Shown here: piece after piece, positions 9,153 through 17,748 of the stretch
How the letters are laid out: each line of letters begins with the position of its first letter
How positions within the stretch are numbered: position 1 is the first letter of the stretch
Source: Vibrio diabolicus
GTDB taxonomy: Bacteria > Pseudomonadota > Gammaproteobacteria > Enterobacterales > Vibrionaceae
NCBI GenBank assembly: GCA_001048675.1
Contig: CCKK01000003.1
Span: forward strand, 124,001-188,000
Length of the DNA stretch: 64,000 nucleotides
Reading direction: 5' to 3'
Translations under genes and position numbers: made by a program
The notes under the pieces: generated by a model
The model's input: only the letters and a program-made list of their open reading frames with translations
Databases searched by the model: none
Told to the model about the DNA's origin: nothing

Positions 9153-9362
9153 ATGTCTAACACAGCTACTGGCACAGTTAAGTGGTTCAACGAAACTAAA
9201 GGCTTCGGTTTCATTCAACAAGAAAACGGTCCTGACGTATTTGCTCACTTCTCTGCAATCACTGGTGACGGCTTCCGTACTCTAGTTGAAGGCCAGAAAG
9301 TAGAATTTGTTATCTCTCAAGGTCAAAAAGGCCCTCAAGCAGAGCAAATCAAAGTACTTTAA
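9153..9362 (+). CDS. cspA: Cold-shock protein, CspA family
   Basis: 69 residues forming a single cold-shock domain: [16 protein letters not shown] (RNP1 KGFGFI at 16-21) and DVFAHFSAI (RNP2 at about 29-33). CspA-family proteins bind single-stranded RNA and DNA and melt secondary structure, acting as RNA chaperones and antiterminators at low temperature. AGGA lies 8-9 bases before the ATG. The long leader suggests post-transcriptional cold regulation. A strong terminator follows at once (9383-9413), so this is a single-gene transcript. The symbol is at family level: Vibrio carry several paralogues (cspA, cspV, cspE-like) and sequence alone does not say which this is. Confidence 0.95.
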   Translation: MSNTATGTVKWFNETKGFGFIQQENGPDVFAHFSAITGDGFRTLVEGQKVEFVISQGQKGPQAEQIKVL

Positions 9363-9382
9363 TTCTTAAAGAATTTGATACG

Positions 9383-9413
9383 ATAGCCAGCTTCTAAAGC
9401 TGGCTATTTTTTT
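9383..9413 (+). terminator. Terminator of the cold-shock gene
   Basis: Perfect 11-bp stem 9383-9393/9397-9407 with a 3-nt loop and six following T residues. Confidence 0.92.
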
Positions 9414-9453
9414 GTCTATAACTTATTTTTGCCAACAAAAACGATATAAATCC

Positions 9454-9999
9454 ATGGCTCTTAAACCGACTATTTATAAATTTCGTATCGCCATTTCCGA
9501 TATGAATAACGACTATTACGATTCTAAAAATCTAACTATCGCCCTTCACCCTTCAGAAAAACCTCAACGAATGCTGGCTCGTGTTTTAGCTTACTGCTTA
9601 AACGCTCAAAGTAATTTAGAGTTTACGAAAGGGCTTTCTACAATTGAAGAGCCTGATTTATGGCATGTTGGCGATGATCAAAGCATTACTCACTGGATTG
9701 AAATTGGCGAACCAGAACCAGAAAGAATTAAGAAAGCCTCTCGCCTAGCAAAACACGTGAAAGTCTACACTTATAACACTAAAGCGACGGTATGGTGGGA
9801 TAAAATGTCAGGAAAGTTCTCAATGCTTCCCGTCAACGTAGAAAGCTTTGACTACGACGCTATCGACTTGATTTGTCAGCACCTTGACCGAGGCACTAGC
9901 CTTTCTGTTATGATTACTGGCAGCTCTATTTTTGTTGATATCAACGATCAACACGTCGAAGTAACGGTGAAGGAACTAAAAAGCCATGACGTCTCTTAG
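9454..9999 (+). CDS. yaeQ: YaeQ family protein
   Basis: 181 residues from ATG 9454, the same length as E. coli YaeQ; an upstream extension of the frame to 9412 overlaps the csp terminator and is not part of the gene. It begins MALKPTIYKFRIAISDM and has the family signatures NLTIALHPSEKPQRMLARVLA and EFTKGLSTIEEPDLW. YaeQ folds like a PD-(D/E)XK nuclease-related domain; the family was once linked to suppression of rfaH loss, but its biochemical role is unsettled. The downstream unknown gene begins inside its last 14 bases, so the two are co-translated. Confidence 0.93.
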   Translation: MALKPTIYKFRIAISDMNNDYYDSKNLTIALHPSEKPQRMLARVLAYCLNAQSNLEFTKGLSTIEEPDLWHVGDDQSITHWIEIGEPEPERIKKASRLAKHVKVYTYNTKATVWWDKMSGKFSMLPVNVESFDYDAIDLICQHLDRGTSLSVMITGSSIFVDINDQHVEVTVKELKSHDVS

Positions 10000-10528
10000 T
10001 GAACTGAGTCAAGAGATGGGATTCAAAGAAATTCCCTTCGTTAAAGAACATAAAGCGGCAAAGCGACGTTGGTTAAAAGAACAGTCACAACTGTTTACAA
10101 AAGTTTGTGAGAACAAACCTACCACAGCGCCTACTCTTCACCTGCTTGGTCTTTTGACTAAGTCGCATATTGAAGCCAGCGCTAACTATGAGCAACATGC
10201 GCATTCTGCCCAGCAAATGCAGCAAGTGCTGACTGACTCCTTGGGTGATGAGCACGCGGATAAGTTCACTAACCAGTCCGCAGAAGACCTTATCTTGATA
10301 ACCCACCTTTGGCTTTATACTCAAGGCTATTTGAATATGGACTTTAGCTTGGCGCACGATCATGCCGAGCAAACTCAGAATACATTGCAACACGAGCTTG
10401 TTGTAAAACGCATGGATGTTGATGCATTCAGAACCGAACTGATGCAAAGCTTTTATCTAGGTAGAGAAGCCAGCCCAGCTTCGACTAGCGGCTTTTGGGG
10501 CAAGTTAAAACGCTTATTTTCCGCATAA
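9986..10528 (+). CDS. Conserved hypothetical protein coupled to yaeQ
   Basis: 180 residues; I do not recognise the family. The start overlaps yaeQ by 14 bases and is preceded by AAGGA inside yaeQ. The protein is soluble and mostly helical by eye, with charged helices (EHKAAKRRWLKEQSQLF), a central region rich in H and Q, and a basic amphipathic C terminus (GFWGKLKRLFSA) that could touch a membrane or nucleic acid. No signal peptide and no cysteine-rich motif. Coupling to YaeQ suggests joint function, but nothing more can be said. Confidence 0.8.
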   Translation: MTSLSELSQEMGFKEIPFVKEHKAAKRRWLKEQSQLFTKVCENKPTTAPTLHLLGLLTKSHIEASANYEQHAHSAQQMQQVLTDSLGDEHADKFTNQSAEDLILITHLWLYTQGYLNMDFSLAHDHAEQTQNTLQHELVVKRMDVDAFRTELMQSFYLGREASPASTSGFWGKLKRLFSA

Positions 10529-10639
10529 AATGCATGGTTTTATCCATTTCAAACAACTGATAGACTTCACGCTCAATGCAACAAGCATCATGATTGCATT
10601 TTTAAAGGACAATTACCCAATGAACATCAAGGGATCATT

Positions 10640-10999
10640 ATGAAGTTTATCCGTTGGATTTTAGGCAAGGTTATCTTATTGCTGAACGCCGTGTTCTCAC
10701 CTCGTGGTATTAAACGCAGTGCAGAAGAACAACAACGTATTGATGAAAAAGCAAAGCAATACGCACTTTACCAATTTGAAGCTTGCCCTTTTTGCGTAAA
10801 AGTCCGCCGTGCAATGAAGCGTCAGTCAGTGAACATTGAGCTACGTGATGCAAAAAATAACCCGACTCATCGAACTGAACTAGAGCAAGGTGGTGGACGA
10901 ATTAAAGTCCCTTGCCTACGTATCGAAAAAGATGGCGAAACACAGTGGCTATACGAGTCATCTGACATCGTCGCTTACGTTGAAAAAGAATTTGCCTAA
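10640..10999 (+). CDS. Membrane-anchored glutaredoxin/GST-N-like protein
   Basis: 119 residues. An N-terminal hydrophobic segment (about 5-20) is followed by a thioredoxin-fold domain with the redox motif CPFC (YQFEACPFCVKVRRAM, residues 48-63 approximately), the cis-proline region VPCLRI and a C-terminal YESSDIVAYVEKEF typical of glutaredoxin or GST N-terminal domains. It probably reduces disulfides or glutathione mixed disulfides near the inner membrane. AAGGG precedes the ATG. A 17-codon and a 7-codon open frame just upstream end in an ATGA overlap with this start; I regard them as chance. A bidirectional terminator follows. Confidence 0.88.
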   Translation: MKFIRWILGKVILLLNAVFSPRGIKRSAEEQQRIDEKAKQYALYQFEACPFCVKVRRAMKRQSVNIELRDAKNNPTHRTELEQGGGRIKVPCLRIEKDGETQWLYESSDIVAYVEKEFA

Positions 11000-11026
11000 G
11001 TTCCCCCTATGAACATTGGCGGATGT

Positions 11027-11056
11027 AAAAGAGGCACCATACAGGTGCCTCTTTTC
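11027..11056. terminator. Bidirectional terminator between convergent genes
   Basis: Perfect 12-bp stem 11027-11038/11044-11055 with a 5-nt loop (ATACA) and T/A flanks. It serves the glutaredoxin-like gene on plus and could serve the OmpA-type gene on minus, though 11192 is some distance away. Confidence 0.85.
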
Positions 11057-11191
11057 TATTCAGTCTAGCTGCTCGTTGCTATGCCTAGCCTTTGGGTTCA
11101 CTCTTCTTGCTCATTCCCAGACGGAAACGCCAGTAAACACATAAGGGCTCAGTGAAAACGACACGACGTAGTTTATCGACCAGCCATCGCC

Positions 11192-11818
11192 TTACTCATC
11201 AACGATCAGCGTTAGCTCTACGCGTCGATTACAAGCTTTGCCACTGGCTGTCGAATTACTGCACTGCGGCACATACTCGCCAAAACCTCTAGAAAATACG
11301 CGTTGACGAGGAATACTCGTCGCCAGTAGTTGCTTTTCCACTTCACGAGCTCGCTTTTCTGACAACGTGTCATTAAAGCTGGCAGCTCCTGTGCTATCGG
11401 CATGGCCATCGATCACGACATCCACATCCGTTCTTCCTGCTAGATAGTGACCAATGTTTCGAATCCAGTCTTGAGATTGCGCTGATAACTGAGCAGAGCC
11501 AGTTTGAAAATGCACTTGCTCTTTCAAACGTATCATTAAGTGACCGCCACTGAGTGTCTCATGAGGAATATTGTGCCTGTTCAGAAACATTTCCAGAGAG
11601 GTCACATTTTGCGACTTTTTTACTGATGCCCTCTCAGTCTGATACGTGCGAGGTGAAGAAGCCACACTGGAGGCGCTCGGATAGCCCCACTCAGGATGTC
11701 TCAGCTCGGTGTTTGTTTTAGGAGCTGTATCTAAAATGTTCCCGCCAGGAACCATGTCTTGATCAAGGCTACTGCACCCAGTCAGAATGCCGCAAACAAT
11801 TAAAAACCACTGCTTCAT
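11192..11818 (-). CDS. OmpA-family peptidoglycan-binding lipoprotein
   Basis: 208 residues. The N terminus is a lipoprotein signal (MKQWFLIVCGILTGC, lipobox LTGC, acylated Cys15). A Pro/Ser/Thr-rich linker follows to about residue 75, then an OmpA C-terminal domain (about 95-207) with DGHADSTGAASFNDTLSEKRA and NRRVELTL, the residues that hold diaminopimelate in peptidoglycan. It would link outer membrane and cell wall. An internal pair of cysteines (CSNSTASGKAC) may form a disulfide, as in other Vibrio OmpA-like proteins. It stands as a single gene with divergent neighbours. Confidence 0.92.
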   Translation of the reverse strand: MKQWFLIVCGILTGCSSLDQDMVPGGNILDTAPKTNTELRHPEWGYPSASSVASSPRTYQTERASVKKSQNVTSLEMFLNRHNIPHETLSGGHLMIRLKEQVHFQTGSAQLSAQSQDWIRNIGHYLAGRTDVDVVIDGHADSTGAASFNDTLSEKRAREVEKQLLATSIPRQRVFSRGFGEYVPQCSNSTASGKACNRRVELTLIVDE

Positions 11819-12096
11819 ACCACTACCAACTTAGAAAAACTCTTGTCCATTGTGTCGACAAAACACGCCGAATCTTTAGCGCTTTTATCCACCGATTGGT
11901 TTGTATATGCAGCGTTCATGCCACTGGAATCAATATCAAGTCTCTCTCAAATAAAAAGCGATGCCAAAATACCTCCCTGCAGCCTACACATCAGGAAAAG
12001 TCTGTTACCAATCGTCTCACTTTATTGTTATTTAATGGTTTTAGTCACTATCGTTAACCGATAAACTAACGCAAATTTCTTACTTAGAGCATTATT

Positions 12097-12729
12097 ATGT
12101 TAAAAACCATATCGAAAGGCTTTGCTGTGATTGCCGCCATGATGGCCTTGTCGGCATGCGATAGCGGCAACACTCAGCCTCAGCAAGGCAAACAATACGA
12201 AGTTTTGCCTGTATCCCTTGAAGAATATGATTTGGCGCCATTGACAGAAGCTTTTGCCCTAACTTGCGGCCACTGTCGCTCAATGGAAGAGTTTGTCCCT
12301 CAAATCGAATCGCTAACTGAGCAAAGCGTTGAAAAAATGCATGTAACTTTCAATGAGAGTGCACAAGTAAGCGCCATCATCTTCTACACTGCAGTCATGC
12401 AACTAGAGTCGACACCTGACAAAGCATTTATGGCAGATCTTTTTGCTGCCGTACAAATGGGTCCTGATGCGACTGCTGAGGAACGTCAAATCGCCGTAGA
12501 GAAAGCCTTTGAGTCTCGCAACCTTATCAGCCCTTACCATTTAGATGAAGCACAGCAAAAAACGCTGTTTGAGTACATCACTAAGGCAGAAGCGATCACG
12601 ACTCGCGGCCAAATTAACTCCGTTCCAGCCTTTATCGTTAACGGAAAATACCAAGTCATTACTGGTGGTCACGACAGCGTCGAAGCCATGGCAGAAACCA
12701 TTAACTATTTGCTAAAACAACCTAAATAG
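12097..12729 (+). CDS. DsbA-family thiol-disulfide lipoprotein
   Basis: 210 residues. The N-terminal segment ends in LSAC, a lipobox with acylated Cys21 or so, so the protein is membrane-anchored. The thioredoxin-fold domain has a CGHC active site (ALTCGHCRSMEEF, about residues 57-69) and a cis-proline loop NSVPAFIVNG near residue 170, with an inserted helical domain as in DsbA. CGHC is closer to eukaryotic PDI than to the usual CPHC of DsbA and may be less strongly oxidising. The adjacent FKBP isomerase gene begins 13 bases downstream, so the pair is probably an operon for folding exported proteins. Confidence 0.9.
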   Translation: MLKTISKGFAVIAAMMALSACDSGNTQPQQGKQYEVLPVSLEEYDLAPLTEAFALTCGHCRSMEEFVPQIESLTEQSVEKMHVTFNESAQVSAIIFYTAVMQLESTPDKAFMADLFAAVQMGPDATAEERQIAVEKAFESRNLISPYHLDEAQQKTLFEYITKAEAITTRGQINSVPAFIVNGKYQVITGGHDSVEAMAETINYLLKQPK

Positions 12730-12742
12730 ACAAGGAGCTTAC

Positions 12743-13216
12743 GTGTCTAAATTTTTGTTTCCTCTCATTATTTTCATTCTGGCGGGCTTTTTCATTTACC
12801 GTACTTGGACAAACCATAAAGTAGCGGATGAAAACTTTGCGAAAGGCCAAGCATTCTTGCTCGAGAATGCGAAGAAAGAAGGCGTCATTACAACAGAAAG
12901 TGGTCTTCAATATATTGTTCTTGAAAAAGGCGAAGGTGAGGTTCACCCAACCGCGATAAGCAAAGTCAAAGTGCACTACCACGGCACTTTGATTGATGGC
13001 ACTGTGTTTGATAGCTCCGTTAATCGCGGTGAGCCAATTTCGTTTGGTCTTAACCAAGTCATTAAAGGCTGGCAAGAAGGCCTACAATACATGGTCGAAG
13101 GTGAAAAAATCCGCCTTTTCGTACCAAGCACGCTCGGTTATGGCAAAAGTGGCTCAGGCCCAATTCCACCAGCAAGTGTTTTGATCTTTGATGTTGAATT
13201 GTTAGAGATTCAATAA
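12743..13216 (+). CDS. FKBP-type peptidyl-prolyl isomerase, membrane-anchored
   Basis: 157 residues from a GTG start, supported by AAGGAG six to ten bases before it. A single N-terminal helix (about 4-22) anchors it, and a complete FKBP domain (about 50-157) follows with VKVHYHGTLIDGTVFDSS, IKGWQEGLQYMVEGEK and YGKSGSGPIPPASVLIFDVEL. It isomerises proline bonds of proteins outside the cytoplasm. The gene is 13 bases behind the DsbA-like lipoprotein gene, consistent with a joint folding unit. A strong bidirectional terminator separates it from cyoE. Confidence 0.94.
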   Translation: MSKFLFPLIIFILAGFFIYRTWTNHKVADENFAKGQAFLLENAKKEGVITTESGLQYIVLEKGEGEVHPTAISKVKVHYHGTLIDGTVFDSSVNRGEPISFGLNQVIKGWQEGLQYMVEGEKIRLFVPSTLGYGKSGSGPIPPASVLIFDVELLEIQ

Positions 13217-13255
13217 TTCTAGAAACTTTGCATTAAAGCCAAACTATCAAAACCA

Positions 13256-13284
13256 AAAACGCCGCGAACCACGCGGCGTTTTCT
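13256..13284. terminator. Bidirectional terminator between FKBP gene and cyoE
   Basis: 11-bp perfect stem 13256-13266/13272-13282, loop AACCA, with A and T flanks giving T-tracts on both strands. It ends the FKBP transcript and the convergent cox operon. Confidence 0.9.
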
Positions 13285-13297
13285 GTTTAAAGAGAGG

Positions 13298-14197
13298 CTA
13301 CAAGCCAATATAGTGATCCGAAAGCAATGCAATGAATAACGCAAAAAGGTGATAGATAGAAAATTTAAACGTCTCCATCGCGGTATTGAGCTCTGGCGCG
13401 TATTTTAGCTTCCATGCATGGTACATAAAGCCAGCGTTAAGTAGTAACGAGGCAAAAAGATAAACTACGCCGACCATTCCAACCAACACCGGCAGCACAC
13501 AAACCAACGTCAACAACACCGTATACAACAGAATGGAAGTTTTGGTGTACTCGATACCATGTGTCACTGGCAACATTGGAATATCCACCTTACGATAGTC
13601 CTCTACGCGATGAATTGCGAGTGCCCAAAAGTGTGGTGGCGTCCAGATAAAAATGATCATCACAAGCAGCCAAGCATTCGCATGCAAGTGCCCTGTTACG
13701 GCAGTCCAACCGAGAAGAGGCGGCATCGCACCCGCAATACCTGCAATTACGATATTTTGCGGAGTAGCGCGTTTGAGGTACATGGTGTACACCATCGCAT
13801 AGCCGAGTAAACTCATCAAAGTCAGCCATGCCGTCAGTGGGTTGACCAGCGCATATAAAAGAACAAATCCTATGACGCCTAACGCCGTCGCAAAGGTTAT
13901 CACCGATAACGGCTTAGCTTCACCCGATGGCAACGGACGTTTGTGTGTGCGAGCCATTCTCGCATCAATGCGGCGGTCAATCAGGTGATTAAACGCTGCC
14001 GCGGAGCCTGCCATCAAACCAATGCCTGTTAGGCCAACCGCCGCCTGCAACCAAGGAAACTCAGTAACAGGCGCTAAACTCATCCCGACAACGGCCGTCA
14101 CCAACATTAATGCGACTACTTTAGGCTTCGTTAACTTCAAATAAACGGAACTTAGTCGCTTTCGCTCATTTAACGACAGTGCGATTTCTTTACTCAT
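13298..14197 (-). CDS. cyoE: Protoheme IX farnesyltransferase (heme O synthase)
   Basis: 299 residues, a polytopic UbiA-family enzyme with about eight or nine helices. The first Asp-rich motif is [20 protein letters not shown] (about residues 70-89) and the second is [14 protein letters not shown]. It transfers a farnesyl group to protoheme to make heme O, the precursor of heme A used by the oxidase encoded upstream. Its start overlaps the end of the ctaA-like gene by 8 bases, so the two heme-maturation enzymes are coupled. It is the last gene of the cox cluster. Also called ctaB in oxidase clusters. Confidence 0.96.
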   Translation of the reverse strand: MSKEIALSLNERKRLSSVYLKLTKPKVVALMLVTAVVGMSLAPVTEFPWLQAAVGLTGIGLMAGSAAAFNHLIDRRIDARMARTHKRPLPSGEAKPLSVITFATALGVIGFVLLYALVNPLTAWLTLMSLLGYAMVYTMYLKRATPQNIVIAGIAGAMPPLLGWTAVTGHLHANAWLLVMIIFIWTPPHFWALAIHRVEDYRKVDIPMLPVTHGIEYTKTSILLYTVLLTLVCVLPVLVGMVGVVYLFASLLLNAGFMYHAWKLKYAPELNTAMETFKFSIYHLFALFIALLSDHYIGL

Positions 14198-15209
14198 AGC
14201 GAACTCCTTTCGCGGTGTAACTCCAAGCTTTTTTGCCCTGCCACAAATAAAACTGACTCACACAAACAAGACTCAACATAATGGCGGCACCCAAGTTATG
14301 TGCCACGGCGACATAAATAGGAAGTTGGAATACAACGTTGCTCACGCCCAACATAATTTGACACGCTAAAGTGAGTAGTAACCATCCTCCAATGCGCTGT
14401 GAATGATGGGAATCTTGCCTCATGAGCATAATGCTATAAGCCAATACGACGGTAGCGGTGACCATCGCACCGAGGCGATGCGTAACATGTATGGTCATTC
14501 TTGCGGGATACTCCAATACACCAAACTCGTAATTCTCGAATCCGGTTTGCCAGAAAGAAAACGCCTCTTTCCATGAGAGATGACTCATCCAATCTCCCTC
14601 ACAAATCGGCAGTGAGGTGCACATAAGCGCGGCATAGTTTGACGAAGTCCACCCTCCGAGCAGCACCTGCATAAAAACAACCAGAAAAACCAATAATGAG
14701 AAGCCTCGTAGCGAGCTGGAAGATGGAGAAAAATAGAGATTATTTTGCGCTTTTAACTGGCAGTAAAAAATCGCCTGCAGAACCAGTAAAGTAAATCCAC
14801 CAAGCAGATGAAGCATTACGATGACTGGCATTAATTTGAGCGTCACGGTCCACATCCCCAAAAGTGCTTGCCCGACCACAAGTACACTGAGCAGCATCGG
14901 AATAGTAGGATTCACGCGCTCAGACCTCATTGATATCACTGTCATGGCAAAAATGACCAAACCCAACGTTCCTGCAAAATAGCGATGAATCATTTCAAGC
15001 CATGCTTTCTCATGCTCGACAGCCCGTTCAGGGAAATTAAGATTGGCACGTATTACGTCTTCTTCTTGATGAGGCACAGCAAGATGCCCATAGCAGCCGG
15101 GCCAATCAGGGCAACCTAACCCTGCATCAGAAAGGCGAGTATATGCGCCTAACATGATCACCACGAAAGTTAGGAGCAAACTGAATTTAACCAACTGAAT
15201 TAACTTCAT
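14190..15209 (-). CDS. ctaA: Heme A synthase, COX15/CtaA family
   Basis: 339 residues with eight predicted helices. The paired heme-binding histidines are visible in [27 protein letters not shown] and VAHNLGAA. A typical N-terminal [21 protein letters not shown] motif contains the conserved cysteine pair. The enzyme oxidises the methyl group of heme O to the formyl group of heme A. AAAGGGG lies before the ATG. Placed between the CxxxC protein gene and cyoE within the oxidase cluster. Confidence 0.95.
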   Translation of the reverse strand: MKLIQLVKFSLLLTFVVIMLGAYTRLSDAGLGCPDWPGCYGHLAVPHQEEDVIRANLNFPERAVEHEKAWLEMIHRYFAGTLGLVIFAMTVISMRSERVNPTIPMLLSVLVVGQALLGMWTVTLKLMPVIVMLHLLGGFTLLVLQAIFYCQLKAQNNLYFSPSSSSLRGFSLLVFLVVFMQVLLGGWTSSNYAALMCTSLPICEGDWMSHLSWKEAFSFWQTGFENYEFGVLEYPARMTIHVTHRLGAMVTATVVLAYSIMLMRQDSHHSQRIGGWLLLTLACQIMLGVSNVVFQLPIYVAVAHNLGAAIMLSLVCVSQFYLWQGKKAWSYTAKGVRYE

Positions 15210-15221
15210 ATACGCCCCTTT

Positions 15222-15758
15222 CTAACCAACTCGTGACAATTTTAAGAGCTTGCGTAAATCCGCCAACATACCTTTGTTGAACGAGACTAAATCTTCATTC
15301 GGTTGCGGCGAGTAAGACATCACCAATTGCCCCAGAGGATCAACGATTAATATTTGTCCGGGTTTCACTTTGGCGGTAACCAATTCATTCATTTGCATCG
15401 CTAACATCGATACTTCTATGGGGTCTGAATGCTCAGTCTGCCAAACGACTGGCACCACACGCTCTTGATATTTTCCTAAAGCGACATGGCTTTGCTGAAG
15501 CAGGTAAAGCTGCTGCCTGCATTGTTCTGTGCACTCATTAGGTAAAACATAAGCGAGTTGCCACCTGTGCTCCTTGAGTGGGGACTCTTGACCAAGTAGC
15601 TCTAACGTTGTGTATGGTTCAACTAACACACCTCTATTGGTCACACCGCTTTGATACCACCCTTGGGTGAGAATGACCTTAGCGATGACGGCAGGAAGCG
15701 CAAACGTACACACCAACGCAATCAACATTAGCCGCCCTTTAGTTACTTTAGATGTCAT
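15222..15758 (-). CDS. Cox-cluster membrane protein with CxxxC, possible SCO-like copper protein
   Basis: 178 residues. One N-terminal helix (about 10-28) anchors a periplasmic domain. The domain has PNECTEQCRQQLYLLQQ (CxxxC near residue 75) followed by VDPLGQLVMSYSP, which matches the general order of SCO copper chaperones: a CxxxC after a beta strand, then a 'D..G....Y' strand. The usual distal copper histidine of SCO is not obvious, so it may be a degenerate SCO or a thiol protein. Pseudomonas cox clusters carry a similar unknown gene at this place. The start overlaps the SURF1 gene end by 11 bases and GGAGGTG precedes it. The role in CuA or heme assembly is inferred from context. Confidence 0.72.
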   Translation of the reverse strand: MTSKVTKGRLMLIALVCTFALPAVIAKVILTQGWYQSGVTNRGVLVEPYTTLELLGQESPLKEHRWQLAYVLPNECTEQCRQQLYLLQQSHVALGKYQERVVPVVWQTEHSDPIEVSMLAMQMNELVTAKVKPGQILIVDPLGQLVMSYSPQPNEDLVSFNKGMLADLRKLLKLSRVG

Positions 15759-16590
15759 GCTTCACCTCCATGTGACGCAACTTTCTTTGCCAACGAACAA
15801 AAACAATTAAGGTCAATAATAAGAAAACGCCCGCCATCGAAAACCACTGAATCGAATAACCGAAATGCTTGGCGCTGTTGAGCGGCAATGGGTTCCAAGG
15901 AAAGTCGTAAGGCCAATTTTTTAGATTGTCTGGCTGCAAGACTGTGGGCATAAGTTCAATATTAAGTAGCTGATTCAGTTGCGCGATATTCATGTTCTGC
16001 ACACGAATGGCATCGCCAACTTCTGGCATTAATTCAGAGCTCAACGGGTTAGCAGATTTTCGGTACAGACGTCCCGAGATAAAGGTCGACACTTCGAGTG
16101 TTGTGACGGTTGGTAATACTGAACGATCTGCTATTCCCTCCACAAAACCAAGCTCTAATAATGCATAGGTTCCTGATTCATCACTCATAGAGACAATCTG
16201 AAATGCTAAATAGCCCACATTGCCCTGATGCGTTTGGTTATCCAGTAAAATCACGGGAAACGCCTGAGGAACAACATTAGCTTCCACTTTTTTCCCGAGA
16301 ATGCTGCCTTCTCTCCAATCGTTTTCTTCAAGAACTTCGCCTAAGGCTTGGTACGCACTATCCGCTCGCGCAAGAATGGCTTGTTCCAAAGCCTGTTTCT
16401 CTTGCCCTCTTTCAAGCTGCCAAAAACCCAGTTTGACCAAAAGAGAAAACACAACCACAGTTAAACCAGTTGCAACCCAAAACCGTTTCGATAGCCATAA
16501 TTGTCTTGATAACAACAACGATGAAACCGGAGGTGCTATGTCCACCGTATTTCTATTCAAACTGACGCTTGTCCTTTTGCTGCTTTTCAT
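15748..16590 (-). CDS. SURF1-family cytochrome oxidase assembly protein
   Basis: 280 residues if the ATG at 16588-16590 is used; GCGAGG lies nine bases before it. The frame stays open to 16662, but that extension has no family resemblance. Two helices bracket a periplasmic domain: WVATGLTVVVFSLLVKLGFWQLERG at the N end and a C-terminal FGYSIQWFSMAGVFLL, both SURF1 hallmarks. SURF1 delivers or stabilises heme A during insertion into subunit I. The 5' end overlaps antisense with the small DUF2909-type gene at 16538-16774, so the true start could instead be a downstream GTG or TTG (near 16547 or 16520). Confidence 0.88.
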   Translation of the reverse strand: MKSSKRTSVSLNRNTVDIAPPVSSLLLSRQLWLSKRFWVATGLTVVVFSLLVKLGFWQLERGQEKQALEQAILARADSAYQALGEVLEENDWREGSILGKKVEANVVPQAFPVILLDNQTHQGNVGYLAFQIVSMSDESGTYALLELGFVEGIADRSVLPTVTTLEVSTFISGRLYRKSANPLSSELMPEVGDAIRVQNMNIAQLNQLLNIELMPTVLQPDNLKNWPYDFPWNPLPLNSAKHFGYSIQWFSMAGVFLLLTLIVFVRWQRKLRHMEVKHDI

Positions 16591-16774
16591 TATCTTCAAC
16601 CTCGCAAAAGCGCTTATCGAAATGGTTCGTGAAGACCCAGATAATCCCGAAAAAAGAGACAAACCTATGAGTCATTACTTAGGCCGTCGAGTCATGTTCT
16701 CCGCTTTAGTAGTTATCCTTCTACTTATTGCGCTCAGTTCAGGCTGGCTGGCTCCGAATCCCCGTCCTTACTAA
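16538..16774 (+). CDS. Small twin-transmembrane protein, DUF2909 type, in cox cluster
   Basis: 78 residues from ATG 16538, chosen because GGAGGT sits just upstream and because the longer open frame to 16301 is antisense to SURF1. Two helices (about 5-22 and 52-70) are joined by a charged loop containing REDPDNPEKRDKPM and RRVMFSA. DUF2909 proteins occur in oxidase clusters of gammaproteobacteria next to SURF1; their function is unknown. Here the gene is on the opposite strand to the whole cox operon, sitting between coxC and the SURF1 gene and overlapping the SURF1 5' end, so its transcript would be antisense to coxC if read through. Confidence 0.82.
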   Translation: MSTVFLFKLTLVLLLLFIIFNLAKALIEMVREDPDNPEKRDKPMSHYLGRRVMFSALVVILLLIALSSGWLAPNPRPY

Positions 16775-16787
16775 TCGCCCAATGCAC

Positions 16788-17672
16788 CTACAGCACGTAC
16801 ACAAACACAAACAGACATAACCAAACCACATCCACAAAGTGCCAATACCAACTACCTGCTTGGAAGGCAAAATGGTTCTTAGACGAAAAATGATCTTTAG
16901 CGATTCGGAGCAATAATACGATTAAGAAAATCGTCCCAAGACAAACGTGCAAACCGTGAAAACCCGTCAACATAAAAAAGGTGTTTCCGTAGATACCAGA
17001 TTGCAACGTGAGCCCCATTTCTTGATAAGCATGAGCATACTCGACTGCTTGGTAATATAGGAAAAAGCCCGCAAGCACGATGGTGATTTCCAACCAAACA
17101 ATCAGTGCCGTTCTTTTGTCTTTTTCAAGGCTTATGTGCGCCATATGAAGTGTAATCGACGACAATAACAGCAAAATAGTATTAGTAAGGGGAATGCCCT
17201 GCCACGGCATAGCTTGCGTTGTGTCTCCACCCGGAGTCAGTGTGAGTGGCCACATCGCTTCGAAGGTTGGCCACAAAACCTCGTTGGTCATGAAGTTGTT
17301 ATCTGCCCCACCTAACCAAGGCACAGAAATCATCCTGGCGTAAAATAACGCACCAAAAAAGGCACCAAAAAACATCACTTCAGAGAAGATGAACCAGCTC
17401 ATCCCTTGGCGAAAAGAACGAGTAATTTGCGAGCTGTACTTTCCACTCAGTGACTCAGTAATCACATTACTAAACCAGCCCGCCAACATGTAAAGCAAGA
17501 ACAGAAAACCTACCGCTAGCACAATGCTACCAATGGTTCCCACAGCCCCTTCGCTTTGTGTCCCCTGAACGGTCATTCCTGCACCAACGGCAACTAAGAA
17601 TAGAGCAAACGCACCGATGATCGGCCAGCTACTTTGAGCGGGAACATAATATGTTCCTGGCTTGTTACTCAT
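16788..17672 (-). CDS. coxC: Cytochrome c oxidase subunit III
   Basis: 294 residues with seven predicted helices and subunit III motifs: SSWPIIGAFALF near the N terminus, MFFGAFFGALFYAR, and a C-terminal FHGLHVCLGTIFL plus SWYWHFVDVVWLCLF. Subunit III carries no metal but stabilises subunit I and its proton uptake. It lies downstream of ctaG with a 76-base gap. The length is somewhat over the 260-280 typical for the family because of extra residues in the loop around GGADNNFMTNEVLW. Confidence 0.96.
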   Translation of the reverse strand: MSNKPGTYYVPAQSSWPIIGAFALFLVAVGAGMTVQGTQSEGAVGTIGSIVLAVGFLFLLYMLAGWFSNVITESLSGKYSSQITRSFRQGMSWFIFSEVMFFGAFFGALFYARMISVPWLGGADNNFMTNEVLWPTFEAMWPLTLTPGGDTTQAMPWQGIPLTNTILLLLSSITLHMAHISLEKDKRTALIVWLEITIVLAGFFLYYQAVEYAHAYQEMGLTLQSGIYGNTFFMLTGFHGLHVCLGTIFLIVLLLRIAKDHFSSKNHFAFQAGSWYWHFVDVVWLCLFVFVYVL

Positions 17673-17748
17673 AATTTCTCTCCTTACTGACCAGCCTTGG
17701 TCTGCATCTCTCTCCTTGAGTGGCTAAGAACCTGTAGGAGGGGGAAGT

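Noticed and set aside
10590..10643. 17-codon and 7-codon frames ending in an ATGA overlap with the glutaredoxin-like gene
   Set aside because: Too short to judge; the glutaredoxin start has its own AAGGG site and does not need coupling.
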